Notes: generated by a model not told the origin, from the letters alone. 13,949 nucleotides of DNA from CAYYNP01 sp964472545 (GCA_964472545.1 CAYYNP010000266.1:1-13949), one strand, 5' to 3'. Positions 7,025 through 13,942 are shown, numbered from the stretch's first letter. Made by a program: numbers and translations.

Positions 7025-7975
7025 ATGGGATATCTTCTGGACTTGACGTTGCAGTTGGGCAGTGGGGTGGAAGATCTCGCGGAGCCGATGCGTGCGCGAC
7101 ATGCGGAGTTTCTAAAGGGCACGCAGCGTGAGGACGGCGGCTTCGCCGGGCGGCAGGGGGAAGGAGATCTGTATTACACGAGCTTCGCCCTGCGGGCGCT
7201 GGCAATGCTGGGGGAACTCGACGATGCGGCGGCCGAGCGTGTGGCCGCGTTTCTGGCGTCGCGGCTGGAGCAATCGCTGGCCAGCGTCGATTTCCTTTCG
7301 CTGGTGACCGGTGCCGTGGTTCTCGAAGCGGCGGTCGAGATCGACGTATTCGCCGACGCCGGGCGCGATCGGCGGCAGACGGTGCTCGATTTCTTCGCGC
7401 CGTTTCGCCGCGACGACGGCGGCTACGCCAAAAGCCCTCGCGGCGGTTGCGGCAGCACGTACCACACGTTCCTTGTTGCGGCCTGTCTGGAAATGGTCGA
7501 CGCGCCGCCGGGAGAATCGCAGCAGGAGGAGATGATCGCCCTGATCCACAGCCGGCAGCGGGTCGACGGCGGGTTCGTCGAAATCGACCCCATGCGCCAC
7601 AGCGGCACCAACCCCACGGCCGCGGCGGTCGGGCTGATGCGGATGTTCGACGCCCTGGACGCGCCGACCCGGTTGCAGGCGGCCGAGTTTCTCCGCGCGA
7701 TGCAGAACGAGGAGGGCGGCCTGCGGGCGAATACGCGGATTCCGATCGCGGATCTGTTGAGCACCTTCACCGGACTGGTTGCGCTGTTGGATCTCGATGC
7801 GTCCGACACCGTCGACGCCAATGCAATACGACGTTTCGCCGAATCGCTCGACCAACCCACCGGCGGTTTTCGCGCCGGCGCGTGGGACGACACGGTCGAC
7901 GCAGAGTACACGTTCTACGGCCTGGGCACCTTGGCGCTTTTGAGCCGATCGGCCATGTCCGGTGAGGACGCATAA
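7025..7975 (+). CDS. Prenyltransferase beta-subunit-like alpha/alpha-barrel protein lacking zinc ligands
   Basis: A 316-residue single-barrel protein of the protein-prenyltransferase/squalene-oxidase repeat superfamily. Repeats are visible at DGGF 37-40, DGGY 131-134, DGGF 181-184, EGGL 230-233 and TGGF 279-282, each followed by a helix such as DLYYTSFALRALAML. In Rab geranylgeranyltransferase beta the zinc is held by an Asp and Cys of a DVCYS-type motif and a His of DPYHTYLGL. Here the matching sites read IADLLST (D243 kept, L245 for Cys) and DAEYTFYGL (Y295 for His), so zinc-dependent protein prenylation is unlikely. The class II DxDD acid is also absent. A GTG at 6950 would extend the frame 25 codons, but through the hairpin element; ATG 7025 is therefore preferred despite a weak upstream site. 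As third gene of the cassette it may bind or modify a prenyl chain. Function is unknown. Confidence 0.85.
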   Translation: MGYLLDLTLQLGSGVEDLAEPMRARHAEFLKGTQREDGGFAGRQGEGDLYYTSFALRALAMLGELDDAAAERVAAFLASRLEQSLASVDFLSLVTGAVVLEAAVEIDVFADAGRDRRQTVLDFFAPFRRDDGGYAKSPRGGCGSTYHTFLVAACLEMVDAPPGESQQEEMIALIHSRQRVDGGFVEIDPMRHSGTNPTAAAVGLMRMFDALDAPTRLQAAEFLRAMQNEEGGLRANTRIPIADLLSTFTGLVALLDLDASDTVDANAIRRFAESLDQPTGGFRAGAWDDTVDAEYTFYGLGTLALLSRSAMSGEDA

Positions 7976-7976
7976 A

Positions 7977-8087
7977 GCCGCGACCGGTGGTCGCGTCCGA
8001 GCACGGAAATGCGTCCGCCGACGTTCTCTCGTACCGAATCCTATGAGCCATACCCCTTTGTCCAACGGCGCGACCACCGGTCGCGGC
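7977..8087. repeat. Inverted pair of a 19-base palindrome between convergent genes
   Basis: The unit gccgcgaccggtggtcgcg lies at 7977-7995, one base after the barrel-protein stop, and its exact reverse complement at 8069-8087. Each contains a perfect stem cgcgacc/ggtcgcg with a 3-base loop. A third copy is at 10170-10188. The pair fills the 164-bp space between convergent genes, where it could end transcription in both directions, although no T-run follows. Confidence 0.9.
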
Positions 8088-8139
8088 TAAATGAGAACCG
8101 CGGACGCCCGACGTTTGTCGAGCGGCCGCAGCGGTGGGT

Positions 8140-9963
8140 TTACGCGCGCTCAAACAGCCTGGCGAGCCGTTTGCGCAAGTTATCGTACCCGCGTTGGGGC
8201 AGGCCGGTCTTCAAGAGACTGATCGCCGCGGCGAGCAAGAAGAAGAGCACGCCGCAGACGATCTGATCCAGCCCGGCCACGGTTCGCCGCCAGACGAGAT
8301 ACGTCTGCCAGCCGGCGATCGACGTCCACGTGCCGAGATTGGTGGCCGCGGCGGCGTAGTGCCAGCGATTGTGGACGAGGTAACCGTAGGCGGCGGCCGA
8401 AGCGATGCTGAGCATCGGATAGACCGACAGTAGCAGCTTCGGCGGATCGCCGAGCCACATCGGATCGACAAACACGGCCACGGCACCGAGCAGCACAATC
8501 GCCGCGGCCGTGCCGAGTTGCAGGCGCTTGACAAACCGGCCGCCCAGCGTGGCCCCGATCAGCAGTGTGGCCGCCAGCAGCAAGTGCACGGGGATCAGCC
8601 CGCGATAGGCCATGAACGGCGTCTCGTACAGTTCCAGGCAGAGTCCCGCCACGCCGCAGCACACCGCCGCAAAGCAGCGGACCGAACTCCGCCGCCGAAA
8701 ACCCACGGCAAGTTGCACGGCAGCGATTGACAGAAGTGCCACGCCTTGCAGCGGCACGAGCGACGAAACGTCGAACGTACGAGGCCCGCAAACCAACGTC
8801 ACGGCCAGCGTGGCCGTCAACGCGGTCGCGGCATGTGGCACGCGCCGGCACGCCGCCACGGCATAGAAGACGGCCACGGCCAGGAGCGTACCCAACAGTG
8901 GGTACGTGCCGAGCGTGTTGCGAAAGACCTCGAAGAAGTGCCGCGCCGCCGTGTTGTCGCCGGGCCCGGCCGCCGCCAGCGCCACGAGTGCGATCGGGGT
9001 TATTAACGCCACTTGCATCACGCTACGCGAGCGGGAGACCAGTCCGATCTCCAACAGCAGCACGTTGACGGCCAGCAAGAACGGGACCAAGAAATAGAGC
9101 CCGAAGATGTTGGCCGAGTCGGGCATCGGATAGCACGACATGCAGAGCGCATAGCTTCGCAACAACACGCCGAACCCCAGCACGCCGAAGAGCACCCAGG
9201 GATAGAGCGGCCATCGCCAAGGGCTGCCGTTTTCGGCCACGTATTGCGGCCCACGCCGCACGGCCGGCAGGAGCGTGAGAAAGAGCAATCCGGCCAACGG
9301 AGCAAAGCCGAACAGTCCCCAGAGCAGGGCCGGCTCGTTGGGATCGGCGACGGTCGGGTTCAACGCGATTGGATAGAGAAAGAACAATACCAACAGCAGA
9401 TGATACGGAACCCGAAACATCGCCGGCAATCGCAACCGGATACCCCGCAGCAACGCTTCGCTGAGCAACATCGCAAACACGAGTCCGCCGAGCAGGCAGA
9501 GCGTGCCCAGTGGGCGGTTGTTCAGCAGCGACTCCTCGAACGTGAGCGAGATGGCCATGAACATCAAGACCACCAACAGCAACACGGTTCGCACGTCCTG
9601 CCAGACGTTGCCGAAGCGGATCAGAAACCATGCGGTCGCGGCCAGCAACAGCGTGTAGCCGGCCAACGCGGCCATCAGCAGACCGACTTCATGCACGCCG
9701 TCGCCGGCATTGAACGACACCCGCAGGCCCCAAAAGACCAGCATCGCGCTGATCACGTAGAACGGGTTGTGGGTGTAGAGAAAGCGGACGACTCCTCGGG
9801 CGGAACTTGCCGGACACGAAGGCCGCGGGCGGCGGCGCGAAGGCGGCGGTTGGCTTGGTGGTCGCGCGTCGGGCGGTGGCTGACCGCGCGGTGGCTGCCC
9901 CGGCGGGGGAAGCGACGATCGTGCCCGGTCGGCGGGCGGGGGGCGATGACGGGATTCGTCCAT
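8140..9963 (-). CDS. Large polytopic membrane protein with proline-rich N-terminus
   Basis: A 607-residue integral membrane protein. Residues 8-50 are a Pro/Arg-rich, probably disordered cytoplasmic segment (runs of PPP, PPG, RPRP). From about residue 66 (NPFYVISAMLVFWGLRVSFN) onwards I count roughly 15-17 hydrophobic segments with short loops, ending in a basic tail (RKRLARLFERA). No catalytic motif, nucleotide-binding site or known transporter signature is apparent. The ATG at 9963 is chosen over the open frame to 10086 because a full GGAGG stands 6 bases upstream. It is separated by 262 bp from the next minus-strand gene and by a palindrome pair from the convergent barrel protein, so it is probably its own transcription unit. 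I do not recognise the family. Confidence 0.85.
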   Translation of the reverse strand: MDESRHRPPPADRARSSLPPPGQPPRGQPPPDARPPSQPPPSRRRPRPSCPASSARGVVRFLYTHNPFYVISAMLVFWGLRVSFNAGDGVHEVGLLMAALAGYTLLLAATAWFLIRFGNVWQDVRTVLLLVVLMFMAISLTFEESLLNNRPLGTLCLLGGLVFAMLLSEALLRGIRLRLPAMFRVPYHLLLVLFFLYPIALNPTVADPNEPALLWGLFGFAPLAGLLFLTLLPAVRRGPQYVAENGSPWRWPLYPWVLFGVLGFGVLLRSYALCMSCYPMPDSANIFGLYFLVPFLLAVNVLLLEIGLVSRSRSVMQVALITPIALVALAAAGPGDNTAARHFFEVFRNTLGTYPLLGTLLAVAVFYAVAACRRVPHAATALTATLAVTLVCGPRTFDVSSLVPLQGVALLSIAAVQLAVGFRRRSSVRCFAAVCCGVAGLCLELYETPFMAYRGLIPVHLLLAATLLIGATLGGRFVKRLQLGTAAAIVLLGAVAVFVDPMWLGDPPKLLLSVYPMLSIASAAAYGYLVHNRWHYAAAATNLGTWTSIAGWQTYLVWRRTVAGLDQIVCGVLFFLLAAAISLLKTGLPQRGYDNLRKRLARLFERA

Positions 9964-9965
9964 AG

Positions 9966-9975
9966 CGGACCTCCT
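9966..9975 (-). promoter_or_regulatory. Strong ribosome-binding site fixing the membrane-protein start
   Basis: The minus strand reads aaggaggtcc just upstream of the ATG at 9963, an almost ideal Shine-Dalgarno with 6-base spacing. It decides between this start and the longer frame. Confidence 0.8.
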
Positions 9976-10169
9976 TCTTACAGGGCGGGTCCGTCGGACG
10001 CCGTATGGATTGCCGGCGCCGCCGAACGCCGCAAGTCTAGATGAGAAACGCACGCCGGCCGGCTTCCGCAGATCGAAACACTGCACAGGAATCGAACGCC
10101 GGTCGGTCTACCGTCATGCTACCCGCTTTGGCGGTTGCGTGCAAAGCCAGGTATGGCCGCCGATACAAA

Positions 10170-10188
10170 GCCGCGACCGGTGGTCGCG
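10170..10188. repeat. Third copy of the gccgcgacc palindrome
   Basis: This copy is identical over 19 bases to 7977-7995 and shares the three preceding bases aaa. It stands alone here, 38 bases downstream of the stop of the small membrane gene on the minus strand. The rest of 9976-10225 shows nothing recognisable. Confidence 0.9.
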
Positions 10189-10225
10189 CCCGGCGAATTG
10201 GCCACTGGCGCGTCGAACGGGCAAG

Positions 10226-10711
10226 TCAGAGCCGATGCACCCTCACACACACCATCAAGACGTACATCACGAGAAACAGTACGCCCACGCACGAGACAAC
10301 GATCCCGACCGCCCGCGGCGGCCGGCAGCGACACAACGGATACGTCAATGCGCCGACGATGAAGCTGGCGTTGGCCCAAAAGGCGAGCCAGGGCGCGGCC
10401 TCACCGCCCTGCAGACTCCCTCCCCAAAGCAACAAACACCAAGCAGCGAGCACGGCGGCATAGCTCACGTCGCGTATGGGCGTTCGTCCGACATGCCGCG
10501 CAATGCCCTCGGACACCGAGTAGACGGCGGCAAGACAAGCGGCAAAGACTCCGAAGACGCAACCGAAGATGTACGGGTCGTCGGACCGCAACGGGTCGTC
10601 GTGGTCGATACACAGGCCAGCCCAGAAGCCGAGGGCCGCCACCGTACTGAAGACCAACCACGCCCGAAGCAACGTCGCCCCAGCGAGTTGCCCGATCGCC
10701 TTGCCGTTCAC
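10226..10711 (-). CDS. Small five-helix membrane protein
   Basis: A 161-residue integral membrane protein with about five hydrophobic segments: LLRAWLVFSTVAALGFWAGL, YIFGCVFGVFAACLAAVYSV, VSYAAVLAAWCLLLWGG, WLAFWANASFIVGALTY and VGIVVSCVGVLFLVMYVLMV. The open frame reaches 10900, but its first 63 codons cross the paired palindrome at 10823-10900 and encode Cys/His/Arg-rich nonsense. The GTG at 10711 has GGAGGG six bases upstream and begins immediately before the first helix, so it is preferred. Between helices 1 and 2 is an acidic loop (DHDDPLRSDDP). No known family is recognised. It lies downstream of the chain-length protein on the same strand but 214 bp away, with a palindrome pair in between, so cotranscription is uncertain. 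Confidence 0.75.
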   Translation of the reverse strand: MNGKAIGQLAGATLLRAWLVFSTVAALGFWAGLCIDHDDPLRSDDPYIFGCVFGVFAACLAAVYSVSEGIARHVGRTPIRDVSYAAVLAAWCLLLWGGSLQGGEAAPWLAFWANASFIVGALTYPLCRCRPPRAVGIVVSCVGVLFLVMYVLMVCVRVHRL

Positions 10712-10712
10712 G

Positions 10713-10725
10713 CTGCACCCTCCGC
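10713..10725 (-). promoter_or_regulatory. Ribosome-binding site for the GTG start at 10711
   Basis: The minus strand reads ggcggagggtgcagc before the GTG. GGAGGG at 6-base spacing supports the short form of the gene and the use of GTG. Confidence 0.75.
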
Positions 10726-10822
10726 CGCTGGGGTTGTGTGATGATGTCGAGAGACGGGACGGTCGCTCCCTTCTTCGGGCGGAGTTGTGGCGGCGGTATA
10801 ACGCTTGAACCGTCAGCCGCAC

Positions 10823-10900
10823 GTGTGCCAGTGCTTCGCAGAAGCAGTGCCGTCCACATCCGATGCAGAAAAACACTGCTTCTGCGAAGCAGTGACACAC
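10823..10900. repeat. Inverted pair of a 21-base palindrome with gtgtg/cacac flanks
   Basis: Copy 2 (10874-10894) is a perfect palindrome with arms cactgcttc/gaagcagtg and centre tgc. Copy 1 (10829-10849) is its reverse complement with one mismatch. The pair is flanked outside by gtgtg (10823-10827) and cacac (10896-10900), making a larger inverted repeat. It lies between the chain-length gene and the small membrane gene. Confidence 0.88.
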
Positions 10901-10925
10901 TCCGGGTCCGCGGGCGCTCGGTCGT

Positions 10926-12323
10926 CTAGAACCCGCTCAGCGCCATCACGAACGACCCCAAACAACCGGCGATCAGCACCGCGCCGGCGAAAATCAACGC
11001 CAGGCGCGTGGCCGGCCGCCAGTGGCCAGCGGCGGCGTTGCTCGTGGGGTCGACGGCGGGAACCGTGGCAATCAGCCCGTCGGGCAATGCGGCCTTGAGT
11101 TCGTCGGCGGTCTGGACGGTGGGCTCGATCCGGATGCCGCCCGAGATCATCCCCACGCCGGCCGCCAATGCAAGGCCGGCTAACAGCGAGGCCAAGACGG
11201 TCGTCGTCATCGAGCGCGGCGCAACGGCCGGCTGCACGGCGGCGGGCTCCCACTGGATCTGGGCCTGGCTCTGATAGTCCTGCCAGGCGCTGCGCTCTTG
11301 CCGGATAGCCAGATCGTGCGCCCGTTCCGCAGCTTCGGCCGCCGTTTGGAGCTGACGCAGCCGCTCGGCCGTTTGAGGGTCGCTGCCCAGCGCCGCAATC
11401 GCCGAAGCGCGCGAAGGCTGCTCGGCCGGTTCCTCCGGCGGCACTTCCGACGGGTCGAGCGATTCGCGCGGGACCTTCCGCTCGACGCCGTCCATCCGGC
11501 GGCGAAGGGCGTCGATTTGCAGATCGAGCGCTTGCACGGCCGGATGCTCCTGCTGACGGTCGACCAACATCGTTCGCCGCCGCTGTGTGAGTTCGTCGAG
11601 TTGAGCGACCAGCTCCTTCCAGCGCGGGTTTGCGACCAGCGATGCCTCGCGCGGCGGGGCGGAAGGCTCCTGCGTCTTGGCCAACTCGACGTGCTCGGCG
11701 ATGAACGCGTCGCGGCGGGCTCGCGCCTCGATGCGTTCGTAGGTGGCGTCGTTCAATGCGGCCTGGGCCTCGTCGTGTGCCTGGCGCACGCGCGTCTTCC
11801 ACTGCGTCATGCAGTCGGCCACGTAGGCCTCGGCCAGCGCGTTGACCACGGCGGCCGCGTACTCGGGATCGGCGGCCGTGTAGGCAATGGAAATGCCCAT
11901 CTCGCCGGGCGTCGAGGTCCAGTCGGCGGTGACGTCCAACTGTTGGCGAAGGCTCTCGGCCGAACGTTGCGCGGTCTGTTGCGGCGATTCACCGTCGGCC
12001 GATTCGAGCGACGGGCCCACCCGGCGAACCGTGCGATAGACGTTCGGCTGCGAGAGGAGCAAGTCGCAGATCGCCCGGCAATCCGGCTCGGCCGGCGTCG
12101 GCGTTTCGCCGTCCGTCTCGACGACGGGAAACCCGCTCTTTTGATAGACCGTCGCCGTCGACGCGTAGGTCTCGGCGGAGGCGGAGCGCCGGTCGGCCGA
12201 TGTCTGCGCCCAGTAGACGCCCGCTGCGGTAATCAGGCACAGCAGCGCGCAGCAAACCACCGGCACCTTCGGCGGCGCAGACGGCCGCACGGTATGATCC
12301 GACTCCGTTCGGGTCTTCGACAT
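10926..12323 (-). CDS. Wzz/GumC-type polysaccharide chain-length protein without kinase domain
   Basis: A 465-residue inner-membrane protein of the polysaccharide co-polymerase type, which sets chain length or assists export of a surface polysaccharide. The first membrane helix is at about 20-39; the periplasmic part includes an alpha/beta portion (about 55-165, ending ADPEYAAAVVNALAEAYVAD) and long coiled-coil helices at about 171-280 and 315-350, broken by a Pro/Glu-rich linker at 284-304. Helix two is at about 373-396. It is followed by TADELKAALPDGLIATVPAVD, resembling the junction that leads into a BY-kinase, but instead of Walker motifs a third helix (440-462) ends the protein. The ATG has GGGAG five bases upstream, held in the loop of a small gacgg/ccgtc hairpin (12324-12337). 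No glycosyltransferase, Wzx or Wzy gene is in the window, so the partner locus must be elsewhere. Confidence 0.85.
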   Translation of the reverse strand: MSKTRTESDHTVRPSAPPKVPVVCCALLCLITAAGVYWAQTSADRRSASAETYASTATVYQKSGFPVVETDGETPTPAEPDCRAICDLLLSQPNVYRTVRRVGPSLESADGESPQQTAQRSAESLRQQLDVTADWTSTPGEMGISIAYTAADPEYAAAVVNALAEAYVADCMTQWKTRVRQAHDEAQAALNDATYERIEARARRDAFIAEHVELAKTQEPSAPPREASLVANPRWKELVAQLDELTQRRRTMLVDRQQEHPAVQALDLQIDALRRRMDGVERKVPRESLDPSEVPPEEPAEQPSRASAIAALGSDPQTAERLRQLQTAAEAAERAHDLAIRQERSAWQDYQSQAQIQWEPAAVQPAVAPRSMTTTVLASLLAGLALAAGVGMISGGIRIEPTVQTADELKAALPDGLIATVPAVDPTSNAAAGHWRPATRLALIFAGAVLIAGCLGSFVMALSGF

Positions 12324-12523
12324 GACGGCTCCCCGTCAAAACGGTTTTCTTGCCGGTCTATCGGCGCAGACTATCCCTCATAATCGACATCGGCCACCGG
12401 GCAGCCAAAGCTTATGCCAATGTGAGGGATGGAGGCCCTCTCAGGACGCGACTTCTTGCCAATCGGCCCCGGCTCGGCAATGATGAAGCCGAGGTGCAAT
12501 AAGCAGCCGCGACGGGAGGGCCC

Positions 12524-13192
12524 ATGTTTCGCGTGAAGATCTGCGGGATCACCAGTCTTGAAGACGCCCGGACGGTGGTTGCCGCCGGTGCCGATGCGGT
12601 GGGGCTGAACTTCTTCCAGAAAAGCCCTCGGTATCTCACCGAGGAGCAGGCCCGGAAGATTGTCGCGGTGATTCCCGGCGGCGTAGTGAAGGTTGGGCTG
12701 TTCGTCAACGCCTCGGTGGAGGAGATGTGCGGGAAATTCGATCGGCTGGGGCTCGAGTTGATCCAGCTTCACGGCGATGAATCACCGGACGTGTTGGGCC
12801 AGTTGGGCGACCGGCCGGTGCTGCGGGCCTTCCGGCTGAACCCCCACGCAGGGTTGGCAGAGATAGCCAACTACCTCGTCCACTGCCGTCGTGCGAGCTG
12901 TCTGCCGCGATTGGTGCTCTTGGACGCCCATATCAAAGGGCAATACGGCGGCACCGGACAGGTCGCCGACTGGTCGACGGCCAGCCATTACCCAATGGAG
13001 GAGTGGCACCCCTCATTGGTGCTTGCCGGCGGGCTAACGGCGAAGAACGTGGCCAAGGCCGTTCGCGCCGTTCGCCCCAGCGCGGTCGACACCGCCAGCG
13101 GAGTGGAATCGGCCCCTGGAAAGAAGGATGCGGCGGCGGTGGCTGCATTCGTGCAGGCAGCCAACGCAGCGCTTGGAGGGGCTAGGGAATAG
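12524..13192 (+). CDS. trpF: Phosphoribosylanthranilate isomerase (TrpF)
   Basis: A 222-residue TIM-barrel enzyme that converts N-(5-phosphoribosyl)anthranilate to CdRP, the third step of tryptophan synthesis from chorismate, in the cytoplasm. The family opening MFRVKICGI carries the general-base Cys7; the general-acid Asp is D134 in LLDAHIKGQYGGTG. GLNFFQKSPRYL, VGLFVN, LIQLHGDE, LAGGLTAKNV and VDTASGVESAPGKKD mark the remaining strands and the phosphate-binding loops. GGGAGG six bases before the ATG makes a clear ribosome-binding site. Length is typical for a monofunctional enzyme. No other trp gene is adjacent. The final residues (GGARE) and the stop are encoded within a G-rich repeat-like stretch. 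Divergent from the chain-length gene across 200 bp; no promoter or attenuator can be named there with confidence. Confidence 0.97.
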   Translation: MFRVKICGITSLEDARTVVAAGADAVGLNFFQKSPRYLTEEQARKIVAVIPGGVVKVGLFVNASVEEMCGKFDRLGLELIQLHGDESPDVLGQLGDRPVLRAFRLNPHAGLAEIANYLVHCRRASCLPRLVLLDAHIKGQYGGTGQVADWSTASHYPMEEWHPSLVLAGGLTAKNVAKAVRAVRPSAVDTASGVESAPGKKDAAAVAAFVQAANAALGGARE

Positions 13193-13205
13193 GGGCTGGG
13201 GTGGA
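13178..13205. repeat. G-rich ggggctaggg-type stretch at the trpF end
   Basis: The plus strand has four G-runs (ggggctaggga, then aggggctggggtgg). Related sequence lies inverted at 13735-13805 and a short similar piece is at about 51-74 (gggggggcggggctgggg). It includes the trpF stop codon and could form a G-quadruplex. Confidence 0.5.
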
Positions 13206-13282
13206 GCGGTATTTGCCTGAGGGCAGATGGATGAGCGACTCATCCCGGTTGCTCGAAGTCGTCGCCCCGGAAAGGAGATGGC

Positions 13283-13636
13283 GTGGAAACGACCGGCATG
13301 TTGATCATGCTCACCGTCGTTCTTGCCTGGGAATGTGCGTATTGGGCGATGGAGCGATGGAGGCACTGGGATGAGCCCGGCACGTTCAGGAGGATCGCGG
13401 TGCGATCCCACGTGTTCGGTGTTTCCATGGCGACGGCTGCCTTTATCGTATTGGGCGTACTCTCGGGCTTGGCCGGCGAAGCGGGCCTGTTGCTGTCGTT
13501 TCGCGGCGTCGTTTGCTTTCTGGCAGAAGTAGTAGCGTTCTCATTTGTGGCTAGCTGCTCTCCGTGGATCTGGGGGGATCGGAAGAAAGGGTTCAAGGGT
13601 CGTCGTTCGACCTCTGATCCGGACGCCCCCGGGTGA
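13283..13636 (+). CDS. Small membrane protein of unknown function
   Basis: A 117-residue protein beginning at a GTG that has AAGGAG five bases upstream, which strongly suggests real translation. Hydrophobic segments are MLIMLTVVLAWECAYWAM (about 6-23), FGVSMATAAFIVLGVLSGLA (about 45-64) and LLLSFRGVVCFLAEVVAFSFVAS (about 69-91), so about three membrane helices, with a basic, Asp/Pro-containing tail. Several Trp (17, 21, 26, 29) cluster at and after the first helix. It lies 90 bp after trpF on the same strand and is flanked by G-rich repeats in inverted orientation. No family is recognised. It could instead be a chance frame, but the ribosome-binding site and hydrophobic pattern argue otherwise. 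Confidence 0.65.
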   Translation: METTGMLIMLTVVLAWECAYWAMERWRHWDEPGTFRRIAVRSHVFGVSMATAAFIVLGVLSGLAGEAGLLLSFRGVVCFLAEVVAFSFVASCSPWIWGDRKKGFKGRRSTSDPDAPG

Positions 13637-13705
13637 CGCTATGTGTACAGATCGGCCCACCCGCGTCGATGAGCCGAGGTCGGATCGGCGGGATGTGGCA
13701 GACTA

Positions 13706-13719
13706 GCGCGTCGACGCGC
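13706..13719. repeat. 14-bp perfect palindrome
   Basis: The sequence gcgcgtcgacgcgc is self-complementary over 14 bases. It lies in the 306-bp space after the small membrane gene. A small operator or chance in GC-rich DNA are both possible. Confidence 0.45.
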
Positions 13720-13734
13720 GACACATGTACGCCT

Positions 13735-13805
13735 GCTCCCCCGGCCCCTAGCCCCAGTCCCTAGCCCCCAGCCCCAGTCCCCAGCCCCTGGTCCCCAGCC
13801 CTCCA
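13735..13805. repeat. C-rich degenerate repeat (G-quadruplex-capable on the minus strand)
   Basis: Imperfect units cccctagccccagtc, cctagcccccagccccagtc and cccagcccctggtc follow each other with nearly no G-runs on the plus strand. The minus strand has more than eight runs of three or more G separated by short linkers. The remaining bases to 13930 are pyrimidine-rich without a recognisable feature. Confidence 0.7.
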
Positions 13806-13942
13806 CCCGAACTCCCCGCTCCTACCCCACTTCTCCCGCCTAGACCCGCCCAAGTTGGCCTCCCTTGTCAGCCCGCACCCCCGCGGCGTATCATGGTTGT
13901 CCCATAGTCTTACGAGTTCCCGGTGGCGAAAAGGAGAGTCCC

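Noticed and set aside
4927..7122. Long minus-strand open frame (731 codons) across the fusion gene
   Set aside because: It is antisense to a protein with clear family motifs, its product is His/Gln/Arg-rich without any fold pattern, and such frames are expected opposite GC-rich genes.
7977..8087. Classical rho-independent terminator pair
   Set aside because: Strong GC stems are present, but no T-run follows on either strand, so only a possible terminator role is mentioned.
9013..10044. Plus-strand open frame of 343 codons opposite the polytopic membrane protein
   Set aside because: Composition (Gln, His, Arg, Glu) is that of the antisense of hydrophobic codons; no ribosome-binding site or family.
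10712..10900. N-terminal extension of the small five-helix protein
   Set aside because: It translates the paired palindrome into Cys/His/Arg-rich sequence, and GTG 10711 has a much better ribosome-binding site.
11298..12383. Plus-strand open frame of 361 codons opposite the chain-length gene
   Set aside because: Arg/Gly-rich antisense translation with no motif, while the minus strand has membrane helices, coiled coils and a good ribosome-binding site.
12373..12430. Inverted repeat atccctca/tgagggat in the chain-length/trpF spacer as an operator
   Set aside because: Only 8 bases per arm with a 42-base gap; this is within chance expectation and has no supporting promoter elements.
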